A stretch of 64,000 nucleotides of DNA from Neobacillus sp. PS3-40 (GCF_030915485.1 NZ_CP133266.1:3848001-3912000), one strand, 5' to 3'; counted from the first letter of the stretch, positions 8,798-17,773 are shown. The notes: generated from the sequence alone by a model not told the origin. Program-made: numbers and translations.

Positions 8798-9232
8798 CTA
8801 GAATAAATGCTGGTATGGTGTGGCATCTATTTCTTTTTCTATCAGTCTTTTTCGTAAAAATTTATGATCTCTTTTCGGAGTTGCCTGGATGTACCCTTTA
8901 ATCACAAGCTCTTGCGTTATTTTGGCAGCTTTCTCCTTTAACGCAATCTCTCCGATCTTTCCAGCAATCTTATGCCGTGCCACATCACGAAAAAGTTCAG
9001 GGACAGGACTAACTAAGTCTTCAAGCAGGGCTTTTTCCTCATCATGCCATAAGTGTCGAGACTCACTTACATAATGTTCTTCCCAATCCATATCCGACTT
9101 ACCGTCCGCCTTCGGAAACTTTTTCAAAAACTTTCGAAACATAAAAAACCCGCCAATCGCGAATGAACCAAACAAGAACACCGTCCAAAACAGGATAAAC
9201 CATAAAAACCAACCATGAAGCATTCTTTTCAC
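8798..9232 (-). CDS. yneK: YneK family protein (DUF2621)
   Basis: A 144-residue protein with one N-terminal transmembrane helix (about residues 6-32: WFLWFILFWTVFLFGSFAIGG) and a charged soluble domain (HDEEKALLEDLV, then HKIAGKIGEIALKEKAAKITQ). It matches YneK of B. subtilis in length and position after ccdC. Function unknown. It is read from the opposite strand, with GTAGGTG ahead of the ATG. Confidence 0.88.
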   Translation of the reverse strand: MKRMLHGWFLWFILFWTVFLFGSFAIGGFFMFRKFLKKFPKADGKSDMDWEEHYVSESRHLWHDEEKALLEDLVSPVPELFRDVARHKIAGKIGEIALKEKAAKITQELVIKGYIQATPKRDHKFLRKRLIEKEIDATPYQHLF

Positions 9233-9367
9233 CTACAAAATCAAGTTGTTGTCTTCATTTAGATTTTATCATAATGTGCAAAAAACAAACATCTAAACTT
9301 GGCAATAGTGTGAAAGGTCTTGTTATAAGTAAGGTTTTTCTAGTATAATAATAGTTGTTCAATACAT

Positions 9368-9464
9368 GGGGCTGAATGGGGTACTGGTGTCCTCCACGGT
9401 CTTCAAAACCGCTTGTGACCTGCGTGCCAGGTCAGCTGGGTTCGATTCCCAGGCGGTCCCGCCA
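9368..9464 (+). tRNA. selC: Selenocysteine tRNA (tRNA-Sec, anticodon TCA)
   Basis: A 97-nt class II-like tRNA with an encoded CCA. The anticodon loop CTTCAAA (9401-9407) carries TCA, which reads UGA. The variable arm is long, with a perfect 7-bp stem TGACCTG/CAGGTCA. The T arm is CTGGG-TTCGATT-CCCAG, and the acceptor is 8 bp with G73-CCA. These are tRNA-Sec traits. Weak points are an A-G at the eighth acceptor pair, two G-U pairs, a T-C mismatch in the D stem and an A-C at the foot of the anticodon stem. selA, selB and selD are not in the window. Confidence 0.85.
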
Positions 9465-9486
9465 ATGCTGATATAATCAAATGTTT

Positions 9487-9522
9487 AACCGCACAGTGAT
9501 TTTTTCACTCGTGCGGTTTTTT
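9487..9522 (+). terminator. Terminator of the selC transcript
   Basis: A stem AACCGCAC/GTGCGGTT with an inner GTGA/TCAC extension is followed by six T, 22 bases after the CCA end. Confidence 0.85.
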
Positions 9523-9624
9523 GGTTTATTTTCTACAGACCGAGGGAGACCGTTCCGTAAGACCGCACGCATCCACGTCGGATTCACAGATTTTAGACCG
9601 ATGAAAAGGAGTGTGTAAACTATT

Positions 9625-10134
9625 ATGGTAGAAAAGCAAAAGAAAGTAAGAAAGTACAATGTAGAAAAGACATCGAGTCAAACTATGCGTACAGCAAGTC
9701 TCGATACTATAACGGGGTTGTACGAACGGTTTTGTAATTATAAGCAGACTGAAGGGATAGCTACAAGAACGTTAGAAGATTACAAAAAACATTTCCACTA
9801 TTTGGTGATCCTATTTTGACGGAATCTGTAATTGACCGGCTTATTCATCATTCTCACCTTGTGGTTTTCAAAGGTGATAGTCATAGATATAAGGAATCCC
9901 TTTTTTGGTGATATTGATATGTGCCAGTTCTACGGAGAAATTAAAAGGGTATCTGATACAGGCGGGAGATCACTTAAAACCTTCTAGTTTAGGGCATAGA
10001 GCTCGTTGCATTAAATTACTATTCAAATGGACACATGATGAAGGCTTTATCCATAAAAATCCTGCTGTTAAATTAAAAGAGCCAAAATTAGGTAAAAGAA
10101 TTCCGAAATTTCTTTCAGAACTAGAAATTGAAAT
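9625..10134 (+). pseudogene. Broken phage-type tyrosine integrase (N-terminal domain only)
   Basis: The first frame (9625-9819) encodes an integrase SAM-like N-terminal segment (SLDTITGLYERFCNYKQTEGIATRTLEDYKKHF). The frame then shifts (FGDPILTESVIDRL), and shifts again into the frame from 9905 (TSTEKLKGYL, HRARCIKLLFKWTHDEGFIHKNPAVKLKEPKLGKRIP), the end of the core-binding domain. The catalytic domain with its R-HxxR-Y residues is absent, so it cannot work. The start has AAAAGGAG upstream. Lying 160 bp after selC, it marks an old integration event. Confidence 0.8.
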
Positions 10135-10269
10135 GACTATTTCATTTCAAGGCAAAACGAAAACTATCGATAGGCTAGTTGTTGATACGGGTGTGGCTCA
10201 TACGCTAATCTCTTCCGACAAAATTTCTAACATTTTACAGCTGTGCTTACCCTTTCTAATGCCCCTATA
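10135..10269 (+). pseudogene. Fragment of a retropepsin-like aspartyl protease
   Basis: In the same open frame as the integrase remnant, the sequence changes to MTISFQGKTKTIDRLVVDTG followed by VAHTLISSD. This is the beta-hairpin and D-T-G active-site segment of bacterial retropepsin-like proteases. It stops about 25 residues later in unrelated sequence. It is a fused gene fragment, presumably made by a deletion; no complete domain is present. Confidence 0.5.
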
Positions 10270-10335
10270 GAGGAAAAAATCCCCAAAGGTAACATATACA
10301 TTTTAAAGAATCATCTTAAACTATGGGGGGATCAA

Positions 10336-11259
10336 ATGAAGACCATATCAGTAATTAACTATAAAGGCGGAGTGGGGAAGACCACTTTATCCGCAAATAT
10401 TGGAGCAGAATTAGCTTCAAGGGGAAAAAAAGTTTTATTAATTGATCTGGATCCACAAACAAATTTAACTTTATCTCTTATTAATATTGAAGAATGGAAA
10501 AATCTTGAAAAGGAGAAAAGAACCATCAAACATTGGTATGATGATTATCTTGACTATAATATCGATACTTCACTAAGTAATTTGATTATAACGCCGAAAG
10601 AAATTAATAATCATCTAACGTATTTTACTCAGGTTGGAAAAGTCGATTTAATTTGTTCTCATTTAGAGTTAATTAATGTAGATATGGAATTATCCAGCAG
10701 ACTTGGTGGGAATACGGATAGAACAATTCGGAACAATTATTTACGTGTTGTTTCAAGACTAAAACATAAGTTAGAGGAAATAAAAAATTCTTATCATTAT
10801 ATTATTATTGATTGTCCACCAAATTTTAATCTTGTTACTCAAAATGGTATGGTTGCGAGCGATTATTACCTCATCCCTGCAAAACCAGACTATTTATCAA
10901 CAATTGGGATTGATACACTCATTCGGCATATTAACACATTAACAGAAAAATATAATCATTATGTTTCTCAAACAGACAATTCTCACTTTCCTTCAATAAA
11001 CCCAGTTAATTTGGGGGTAGTTTTTACCATGATCTCTTATTATCGTGAAAAACCAATTTCTGCCCAATATGATTATATTTCTATCGTAAAAAGGAACAAT
11101 CGAACATTAAAAAATTTTCTTAGAGAAAATAAAACAATTTTTTCATCTGCTCCCGAATCAGGCATACCTGTTGTTTTAAATATAAACAGCAGTCAATATG
11201 AAATGATTCGAAATGAGTTAATAGAATTGGTAAGTGAAATTGTTGAGGAAACAGAATAG
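10336..11259 (+). CDS. ParA/Soj-type partition ATPase
   Basis: A 307-residue AAA protein starting MKTISVINYKGGVGKTT, with the deviant Walker A KGGVGKTT at residues 10-17, the switch VLLIDLDPQTN and the Walker B IIIDCPPN. This is the ParA/MinD superfamily, which moves or positions DNA or protein cargo by ATP-dependent nucleoid binding. Length exceeds the minimal Soj (about 253) because of insertions near residues 48-100 and 230-265. ATG 10336 follows TATGGGGGG. The next gene begins 24 bp downstream and is the likely partner. It lies on the island remnant after selC. Confidence 0.88.
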   Translation: MKTISVINYKGGVGKTTLSANIGAELASRGKKVLLIDLDPQTNLTLSLINIEEWKNLEKEKRTIKHWYDDYLDYNIDTSLSNLIITPKEINNHLTYFTQVGKVDLICSHLELINVDMELSSRLGGNTDRTIRNNYLRVVSRLKHKLEEIKNSYHYIIIDCPPNFNLVTQNGMVASDYYLIPAKPDYLSTIGIDTLIRHINTLTEKYNHYVSQTDNSHFPSINPVNLGVVFTMISYYREKPISAQYDYISIVKRNNRTLKNFLRENKTIFSSAPESGIPVVLNINSSQYEMIRNELIELVSEIVEETE

Positions 11260-11283
11260 TTAATTCATGTGATGGAGGATTTT

Positions 11284-11913
11284 ATGCCAAAAAAAAACAT
11301 GACTTTATTTTTACAAAAGATAGTTAAAATTATTGAAAATTTATCGGAACAACAGTATGAAATGATCCTTACTGATAGGGCAACGCTAAAATATGAAGCA
11401 TTTGAAACAGATCCCATCATTTACATAAATCTAAAAAATCACATTGAAAAACAAGCAAAAAGTCTTAAAGATCTGAAAAATAGCCTTAAAATGACATTAA
11501 AATCAAAGAAAGAATACCTGCTTTTCTGTAACTATTTGAAAATTCCTATTAAATCAAAGGACAGCATAGAAACATTAATAAAAAAAATGGCTGCCCATTT
11601 TGATATAAAAGAGAGTAATGAGGGAAATGAACAAAAAACGGAAGATCATGGTGGTAATGAACAAAATTTATTAGGAGAGTTACACCTGATTAGTGAAACA
11701 CTACAAAAGTTTGATAATGTTCAGGAGGGTAAAAATTTTATCACTAACCATAAATTATTGTCCTTAAAGAAAGACATAATCTTATTTGCTAAAACAATAG
11801 ATGTACCTGTAAATAGTAAATTGAGTAAGAAGGATCTTGTGAATAGAATCGTTGAATCTGTTGTTGGCTCCAAAGTAAGATCCATGGTGTTAAGAGGAGA
11901 AAAGACCAACTAA
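11284..11913 (+). CDS. Uncharacterised helical partner of the ParA-like ATPase (two SAP/Rho-N-like repeats)
   Basis: A 209-residue protein not recognised as a named family. It is Lys-rich and helical. Two related stretches end in KKEYLLFCNYLKIPIKSKDS (about residues 76-95) and KKDIILFAKTIDVPVNSKLS (about 164-183), each followed by an E/D-L-I/V-x-K/R-I helix. This resembles SAP or Rho N-terminal-like nucleic-acid binding motifs. The spacer between them is acidic and low in complexity. ATG 11284 follows GGAGG at 11274. It forms a two-gene unit with the ATPase; a DNA-binding adaptor role is inference. Confidence 0.7.
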   Translation: MPKKNMTLFLQKIVKIIENLSEQQYEMILTDRATLKYEAFETDPIIYINLKNHIEKQAKSLKDLKNSLKMTLKSKKEYLLFCNYLKIPIKSKDSIETLIKKMAAHFDIKESNEGNEQKTEDHGGNEQNLLGELHLISETLQKFDNVQEGKNFITNHKLLSLKKDIILFAKTIDVPVNSKLSKKDLVNRIVESVVGSKVRSMVLRGEKTN

Positions 11914-12147
11914 AAATGCAAAAGTGAGAGCGTAAATAGTAATGTTAATACTAGGAAAGGGGGAAGTAGTAGGGTCCTTTGTCCCAACGTTTAAGCAAGA
12001 AGATAAGTACCTTGATTCAATATTTGTTTCAAAAAAAGATGAATAAATAGCAATTGATAAAGCATGAACAGAAGAAATCCAAGTATTAGGTTTTCTCCGT
12101 TTTTTTGTATAAAATAAGAGAGGAAATATAATAGAAAAGGTGATAAA

Positions 12148-13509
12148 GTGAGTCAATTATCCGAGTTTTTATCAAATAACCAAAATAAAAATGTCGAGGA
12201 ATTAAAAGAATTGCTTCGTATTCCAAGCATTAGTTCTTTATCTGAACATAAAGAGGACGTTCAAAAAGCAGCTTCATGGATTTTGAATAAATTAAAACAA
12301 ATCGGAATGGAACATGTTGAAATCATCCAAACAAAAGGTCACCCTATTATTTATGCCGACTTGATTCATCAGGAAAATGCACCCACTGTTTTAGTTTATG
12401 GTCATTATGATGTACAGCCTGTTGACCCTGTTAATTTGTGGGAAACTCCTCCTTTTGAACCGACCATTCGTGATGAAAAGATTTTTGCTAGAGGGGCAAC
12501 AGACGATAAAGGACAGATGTTCCTCCATATCAAGGCAGTGGAAACCCTTTTGGAGTTAAATGGGAAATTGCCTGTAAACATTAAATTTTGCATTGAAGGA
12601 GAAGAAGAAATCGGAAGTCCCAATCTTCCGCACTTTTTAACTAAAAGTAAAGAAAAATTATCCTGTGATGTGGTTGTTATTTCCGATTCTGATATGTGGG
12701 ACAAAGGGATTCCGGCTATCACCTATTCCTTAAGAGGTCTTTGTTCGCTGGAAGTTTCTCTTAAAACGGCTAACTCTGATTTGCATTCGGGCATGTACGG
12801 TGGGGGAGTTCAAAACGCTAATCATTTATTGGTGCAGTTGCTTTCTACCCTTCATGATTCAAATGGGAAAGTAAATGTCGAACATTTTTATGATGAAGTC
12901 ATGGTACTGACAGAATTTGAAAAGGAACAAATTAAAGCATTAGGTTTTGATGAAGAAAAGTTAAAAAAATCGTTAGGGTTAACGGATTTGGTCGGAGGAG
13001 AAAAAAATCATCCATACTCCGAGAGAATCAGTTCCCGTCCTACATTAGAAATTAACGGCTTATGGGGCGGATTTCAGGGGGAAGGAACAAAAACCGTGAT
13101 CCCGAACGAGGCACATGCTAAAATAACCTGCCGTCTAGTCAACAATCAAGATCCTAAAAAGATACAGGAATTAGTTAAAAAACATCTAGATGAACATGCA
13201 CCAAAGGGATGCACGGTAAAAGTGTCTGTTGGAGATGTGGGCAACCCATTCTTAACCCCCATCGATAGTCCGATGATCCAAAAAGCTGCTGAAGCTTATA
13301 AAAAAGTGTATGAAAAATCGCCAGTTTACAAAAGAGAAGGCGGCTCAATTCCGATTGTATCCGATTTTAGCCAAATACTAAATGTTCCCGTGGTCTTAAT
13401 GGGATTCGGTTTGCCGGATGAAAATCTCCACGCACCTAATGAGCATTTTCACTTAGAAAACTTTGATAAAGGTATCTTAACGATTTGCGCCTTTTTAGAA
13501 CTGATTTAA
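12148..13509 (+). CDS. M20 family dipeptidase
   Basis: A 453-residue zinc metallopeptidase of the M20 (ArgE/DapE/carnosinase-like) group. The metal and catalytic motifs are visible: VYGHYDVQPVDP, GATDDKGQ, EGEEEIGS, a dimerisation insert with DLHSGMYGG, and a C-terminal PNEHFH. It most resembles cytosolic non-specific dipeptidases. The start is GTG 12148 with AAAAGG upstream. Conserved motifs are intact, so it should be active. It follows the island remnant and is transcribed alone. Confidence 0.92.
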   Translation: MSQLSEFLSNNQNKNVEELKELLRIPSISSLSEHKEDVQKAASWILNKLKQIGMEHVEIIQTKGHPIIYADLIHQENAPTVLVYGHYDVQPVDPVNLWETPPFEPTIRDEKIFARGATDDKGQMFLHIKAVETLLELNGKLPVNIKFCIEGEEEIGSPNLPHFLTKSKEKLSCDVVVISDSDMWDKGIPAITYSLRGLCSLEVSLKTANSDLHSGMYGGGVQNANHLLVQLLSTLHDSNGKVNVEHFYDEVMVLTEFEKEQIKALGFDEEKLKKSLGLTDLVGGEKNHPYSERISSRPTLEINGLWGGFQGEGTKTVIPNEAHAKITCRLVNNQDPKKIQELVKKHLDEHAPKGCTVKVSVGDVGNPFLTPIDSPMIQKAAEAYKKVYEKSPVYKREGGSIPIVSDFSQILNVPVVLMGFGLPDENLHAPNEHFHLENFDKGILTICAFLELI

Positions 13510-13517
13510 AAAAACAA

Positions 13518-13557
13518 GGGGACGGATCTCTTGCTTCTGAAGCAAGAGATCCGTCCC
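13518..13557 (+). repeat. REP-like palindrome, possibly also a terminator
   Basis: A perfect 18-bp inverted repeat GGGACGGATCTCTTGCTT with a 3-nt loop lies 8 bp after the dipeptidase stop. No T run follows. The GGGGACGG edge recurs at 16440-16450 and 16708-16718. Confidence 0.8.
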
Positions 13558-13711
13558 TGTGTTATACCCTAACGGAGAACAGGATCGTTCAAGAAGGATT
13601 TTTCGTGAGGATGTAGAAGTTATCTATATTTATTGGTAAAAGCTTTAGGAGATTTATTACTCTATCTTTAAACAACAGACAATGCAAGGCTAGAATTGAG
13701 GAGGGTTTTAT

Positions 13712-14467
13712 TTGGATAAGAAATATACAGAAATGAACGCCAAAACTATTGATAAGTGGGTTGATGAAGGATGGATGTGGGGGAAACCAATTAGTCATGA
13801 AATTTTTGAAAAAGCTAAAAATAATGAGTGGTGTGTGGTATTAACCCCAACCAAACCAGTACCTAAGGAATGGTTTTTCGAAATGAGGAATGCTGAAATA
13901 CTAGGTTTAGCTTGTGGCGGTGGTCAACAAATACCTATTTTTTCAGCATTAGGTGCAAAATGTACAGTACTAGATTATTCAGAAAAGCAATTGTTGAGTG
14001 AAAAAGAAGTAGCCAAAAGAGAAAATTATGAGATCAAAACGGTTAGAGCAGATATGACAAAACCGTTGCCGTTTGGGGATGAATCCTTTGACGTGATTTT
14101 TCATCCAGTTTCCAACTGTTATGTTGAAGATGTTCTTCCTATTTGGAAAGAATGTTACAGGGTGTTGAAAAAAGGAGGAATCCTTTTGGCAGGACTTGAT
14201 AATGGTGTGAATTATATTTTTAATGATGAAGAAACAATGGTAACCCGTAAACTTCCATTTAATCCATTGAAGGATGAGCATCTGTATAAGGAATCAATAA
14301 AAAATGATTGGGGAATCCAATTTTCACACACCATTGAAGAACAGATAGGGGGACAATTACAAGCGGGTTTCGTACTTACAGATATATTTCAAGATACAAA
14401 CGGATCGGGTAGACTTCATGAATTCAATATCCCAACTTTTTATGCAACAAGATCAATAAAAATGTAG
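13712..14467 (+). CDS. SAM-dependent class I methyltransferase
   Basis: A 251-residue protein with a Rossmann methyltransferase fold. Motif I is ILGLACGGGQQ (about residues 67-77), the acidic loop CTVLDYS follows, then ADMTKPLPFGDESFDVIFHP, and GGILLAGLDNG ends the core. Sequence outside the core is not diagnostic, so the substrate is unknown. The start is TTG 13712 behind GAGGAGG. The gene stands alone between decayed sequences. Confidence 0.82.
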   Translation: MDKKYTEMNAKTIDKWVDEGWMWGKPISHEIFEKAKNNEWCVVLTPTKPVPKEWFFEMRNAEILGLACGGGQQIPIFSALGAKCTVLDYSEKQLLSEKEVAKRENYEIKTVRADMTKPLPFGDESFDVIFHPVSNCYVEDVLPIWKECYRVLKKGGILLAGLDNGVNYIFNDEETMVTRKLPFNPLKDEHLYKESIKNDWGIQFSHTIEEQIGGQLQAGFVLTDIFQDTNGSGRLHEFNIPTFYATRSIKM

Positions 14468-14580
14468 ATTCATCTAGAAGTAAAGGATTCAACCAAAATA
14501 ACTTCTGACTTGCTAGATGTGCTCTAAGAAACTACTTCAGTATTCGATAATGTTAAATAAAATATTTTATATCATGTTAA

Positions 14581-14718
14581 GCTCAAGATGAAGGAATAAA
14601 AAAGGTAATTACTAAGCTAGTTCGAAAGATGTCGGAAAAAGGTAAGGCTCCAATAGAAATTGCAATGATGACTGATCTTGGGGATGAGGAAGTAAAGGAA
14701 ATACTTGGTCAAAAATAG
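14581..14718 (+). pseudogene. C-terminal remnant of an Rpn/PD-(D/E)XK-type transposase-nuclease
   Basis: A 45-codon open stretch encodes KKVITKLVRKMSEKGKAPIE followed by IAMMTDLGDEEVKEILGQK. This resembles the C-terminal helical tail of Rpn family recombination-promoting nucleases. There is no start codon or upstream domain. The rest of 14468-14934 holds only short fragments. Confidence 0.4.
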
Positions 14719-14934
14719 TGTATGACACTACTGATACAAGTGATTATTCCCATCGGGATCATTTTGACAATTAACTGATTCAAATAATTTGGAAAAAGGG
14801 ATCTAATCCCAATGTCGTCAACTTAATTGATATTGAGAGAGATCTGTTAAAGAACCAATCTCTTATTCATATGCATCAACATTAAGCCTTGAATAGATGC
14901 TGTTTATAGTAGTCAGAAAATGAAGGAGGACCCT

Positions 14935-15849
14935 ATGTCAAAAATAAATCAAAAAATCATTCCGCATTTATGGTATGACAAGGAGGCAAAAGAAGCAGCT
15001 GAGTTTTATGCTTCCATATTCCCTAATTCAAAAATTACGGATTTAACAACAATCCAAGACACACCTTCAGGCAATTCCGATATTGTCACTTTTGAGCTTT
15101 GGGGACAGAAGTTCATGGCAATTAGCGCGGGGCCTTACTTCAAGTTTAATCCGTCGGTTTCTTTTATCGTTAATTTTGATCCGTCACGAGAAAAAGATGC
15201 AGGAGAAAAAATAAACGGGGTTTGGAACAAATTGTCCGAAGGTGGCACAGTGTTAATGCCACTTGATAAGTATCCATTCAGTGAGAAATATGGCTGGATT
15301 CAAGATAAATATGGTTTGTCCTGGCAGTTAATGCTAACTAATCCAGAAGGCGAAGAGCGGCCAGCTATAGTGCCGTCACTTTTGTTTGTCGGTGATCAAT
15401 GTGGCAATGCAGAAGAGGCAATTCAGTTTTATTTAGCAGTATTTAAGAACGCTAAGCAGGGACATATTGCCCGCTATCCTAAAGGGATGGATCCTGACAA
15501 AGAAGGGACCATCATGTTCTCTGATTTTAGCTTGGAAAATCAGTGGTTCGCTGCAATGGATAGCGCACATGAACATAAATTCAGTTTTAACGAGGCAATC
15601 TCATTTATGGTATATTGCGATACACAAGAAGAGATTGATTTCTTCTGGGAAAAGCTATCTGCGGTTCCTGAAGCCGAGCAATGCGGGTGGTTGAAAGATC
15701 AGTTTGGCATATCTTGGCAGATTGCGCCTAGTGAGATGGACGAAATGATGAGAAATGGCAGACCTGAGCAACTTGCACGCGTAACGAAAGCATTTCTTAA
15801 AATGAAGAAATTTGATCTTGCGGAATTACGGAAAGCGTACAAGGGATAA
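14935..15849 (+). CDS. PhnB-like VOC double-domain protein
   Basis: A 304-residue protein made of two tandem PhnB-type glyoxalase-fold domains (about residues 5-140 and 150-295). The first opens [20 protein letters not shown] and the second [19 protein letters not shown]; both end in a W-(I/L)-x-D-x-(Y/F)-G-(L/I)-S-W-Q motif. The family is often mis-named 3-demethylubiquinone methyltransferase; no real function is established. ATG 14935 follows AAGGAGGA. Confidence 0.88.
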   Translation: MSKINQKIIPHLWYDKEAKEAAEFYASIFPNSKITDLTTIQDTPSGNSDIVTFELWGQKFMAISAGPYFKFNPSVSFIVNFDPSREKDAGEKINGVWNKLSEGGTVLMPLDKYPFSEKYGWIQDKYGLSWQLMLTNPEGEERPAIVPSLLFVGDQCGNAEEAIQFYLAVFKNAKQGHIARYPKGMDPDKEGTIMFSDFSLENQWFAAMDSAHEHKFSFNEAISFMVYCDTQEEIDFFWEKLSAVPEAEQCGWLKDQFGISWQIAPSEMDEMMRNGRPEQLARVTKAFLKMKKFDLAELRKAYKG

Positions 15850-15998
15850 GGAGATTTGCTGTTAATAATTTCTAGGATGTCTTAAAAGTCACTCTTTTTT
15901 AATAAATAATAATTCTAAAATAGTTTCAGCAGTATATAAATATAAATGTAGAAAGTGTGATGCCTGGAAGAAATTTAGATATACGGAGAGTGGTACAA

Positions 15999-16274
15999 AT
16001 GAAAAAGAGTATTGGGTTTAGTTTAGGTGGATTTTTGATTTTATCTGGAATGGTCTATAAAGCGAAAAGCAGGCAATGAGCTAAAGCTTTTTTTCATGAT
16101 TCACTCTTAGGAAAATATCTTTGTTTAAAGAAAAACCCTCATCCTACTCAAACGGTATTTTTAGTAACTGAAGAAAATGACTTCCATGAAATAACCAAAG
16201 CATTTCAAAGAGGAGATATTCGTTTCGCTTCAAAAGCAGAAATAGAGGAATCGCGAAAGATTGCTGCCATATAA
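15999..16274 (+). pseudogene. Small membrane-anchored ORF interrupted by one in-frame TGA
   Basis: ATG 15999 (ACGGAGAG upstream) opens a frame of 26 codons encoding a hydrophobic segment (GFSLGGFLILSGMVY). A TGA follows at 16077-16079. The same frame then stays open for 64 codons (AKAFFHDSLLGKYLCLKKNP, later EENDFHEITKAFQRGDIRF) to TAA at 16272. One 91-residue protein with a single stop is the simplest reading: a nonsense pseudogene, or recoded UGA. I do not recognise the family. Confidence 0.5.
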
Positions 16275-16275
16275 A

Positions 16276-16859
16276 ACACTTAATTTTGTGGGTATGAGCT
16301 TTGTTGTAGCGCTGGTTTTTAAAAATCCTTTAAGAAAGACATTACAACGAACAGCAGAAAAGGCAAAAGCAACGAATATGATTCTATAAAAGAAAGTTCT
16401 GGCCCGCTTAATTAAATCTAGTGGGTTGAGGAAGACCACGGGGACGGTTCCTATGGTTACTTTCCAGAATATTCTTTTAATATAACTAAAATCCTATCGA
16501 ATCTCATCATAATAAATTTCGTGAAATAAACCAAGCAAAGAACGAAATCATTAACGCCATGGCTTATTTAAAGCTCAAGACCAAAAAGTTATAAAGAAAA
16601 CTAAAAGTATGTTTTCTTTGTGGTATTTTTTAACTGCCATATCCATCTATAGATGCTAGCTTATTTTCACTCTAATATTATCAGAAAATTACGGAAACGA
16701 ATCGTAAGAACCGTCCCCATTGCTTCTACAACTGCTTAAAAAGACTACGTGCAATTTACCGTCTGCCACCTTATTATTTAAGTTTTTTTGATTCTAATAG
16801 GGTTATATTATATTAGGCATTAATGCAAAATGAAAATAACGGAAACGCTAGGTGATTAA
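16276..16859 (+). other. Decayed intergenic region bounded by inverted GGGGACGGTTC
   Basis: No intact gene. A frame around 16292-16389 (MSFVVALVFKNPLRKTLQRT) looks like debris of the preceding ORF. GGGGACGGTTC at 16440-16450 and its exact reverse complement at 16708-16718 frame 279 bp. That segment includes a fragment reading NQAKNEIINAMAYLK, probably from a lost transposon gene. Confidence 0.5.
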
Positions 16860-17567
16860 ATGATACATACATTTTCGGGTGAGACTATCAGCTTTGATAT
16901 TATTTACAAGAATCGTACAACCATGGGCATTTATATAGATCTTTATGGAAATGTTGAAGTGCAGGTTCCTAAAGGGACATCTGAAGAATTTGTCTTTCAA
17001 TTGTTAGAGGAAAAATGGACTTTAATCCAACAAAGAATAAAAGAAATGAAGGATAGAACTGCTGGGCACAAGGAGAGAGTTTATGACCAAGGTGGAAGCT
17101 TTCTTTATTTAGGAAACGCTATTTCCATTCTGATCTCTCAAGATACAGATATCAAGAAAGACAAAGTTGTGTTAGAAGGGAATAAGTTACACATATATGT
17201 TAAAGATCATGATGAGGAAAGAATAAAACAAGCCTTAAAACGGTTTTATTATCAGCAGTGTAAGGCGTTCGTAGAGAGGCGTATTCAATTTTATCAAAGC
17301 AACTTTAAAGTAAAACCACGATCTATACGTATTTCTGATAATAAGAGTAATTGGGGAACCTGTGATTCAATGCGACAATTAACATTCAATTGGAAGCTAG
17401 CGATGGCTCCACTTGAGGTGATCGACTACGTTGTCGTTCATGAAATGTGCCATATGGTCCATCTGAATCACGATCGATCCTTTTGGCGTCTTGTTGGTAA
17501 AATACTACCCGATTATGAACAACGGGAAAACTGGTTAGCTTTATCAAGTTGGAAAATGATCGTGTAA
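16860..17567 (+). CDS. YgjP/DUF45-type zinc metallopeptidase
   Basis: A 235-residue M48-like protein. The YgjP signature NKSNWGTCDSMRQLTFNWKL is followed by the zinc-binding helix VVHEMCHMVHLNHDRSFW (HExxH plus a downstream His) and a C-terminal W. The N-terminal 120 residues form the usual beta-rich domain. The E. coli relative acts in diverse cleanup contexts, but no substrate is established. ATG 16860 follows CTAGGTG. Confidence 0.87.
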   Translation: MIHTFSGETISFDIIYKNRTTMGIYIDLYGNVEVQVPKGTSEEFVFQLLEEKWTLIQQRIKEMKDRTAGHKERVYDQGGSFLYLGNAISILISQDTDIKKDKVVLEGNKLHIYVKDHDEERIKQALKRFYYQQCKAFVERRIQFYQSNFKVKPRSIRISDNKSNWGTCDSMRQLTFNWKLAMAPLEVIDYVVVHEMCHMVHLNHDRSFWRLVGKILPDYEQRENWLALSSWKMIV

Positions 17568-17681
17568 TAGATAGATTGGAACAGTCTCAATTGCACTACA
17601 TTTATCGTGTGGGCATGTGTAGCACTAATTTGTAATAGAAAGTAAAAAAGATTGCTACTACCTAATTATGGGATGGTAAAC

Positions 17682-17726
17682 AAAAAGAGACAAAACGAGA
17701 CAACAGTCTCATTTTGTCTCTTTTTT
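17682..17726 (+). terminator. Terminator upstream of the aco promoter
   Basis: A long stem AAAAAGAGACAAAA-GAGAC/GTCTC-TTTTGTCTCTTTTTT lies between the YgjP-like gene and acoA. Its symmetrical A and T runs suggest it insulates the aco promoter. Confidence 0.85.
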
Positions 17727-17773
17727 GTGCCATTGGTAAAATTCGAAATATTGCTACTATTAACTTTCGATAT

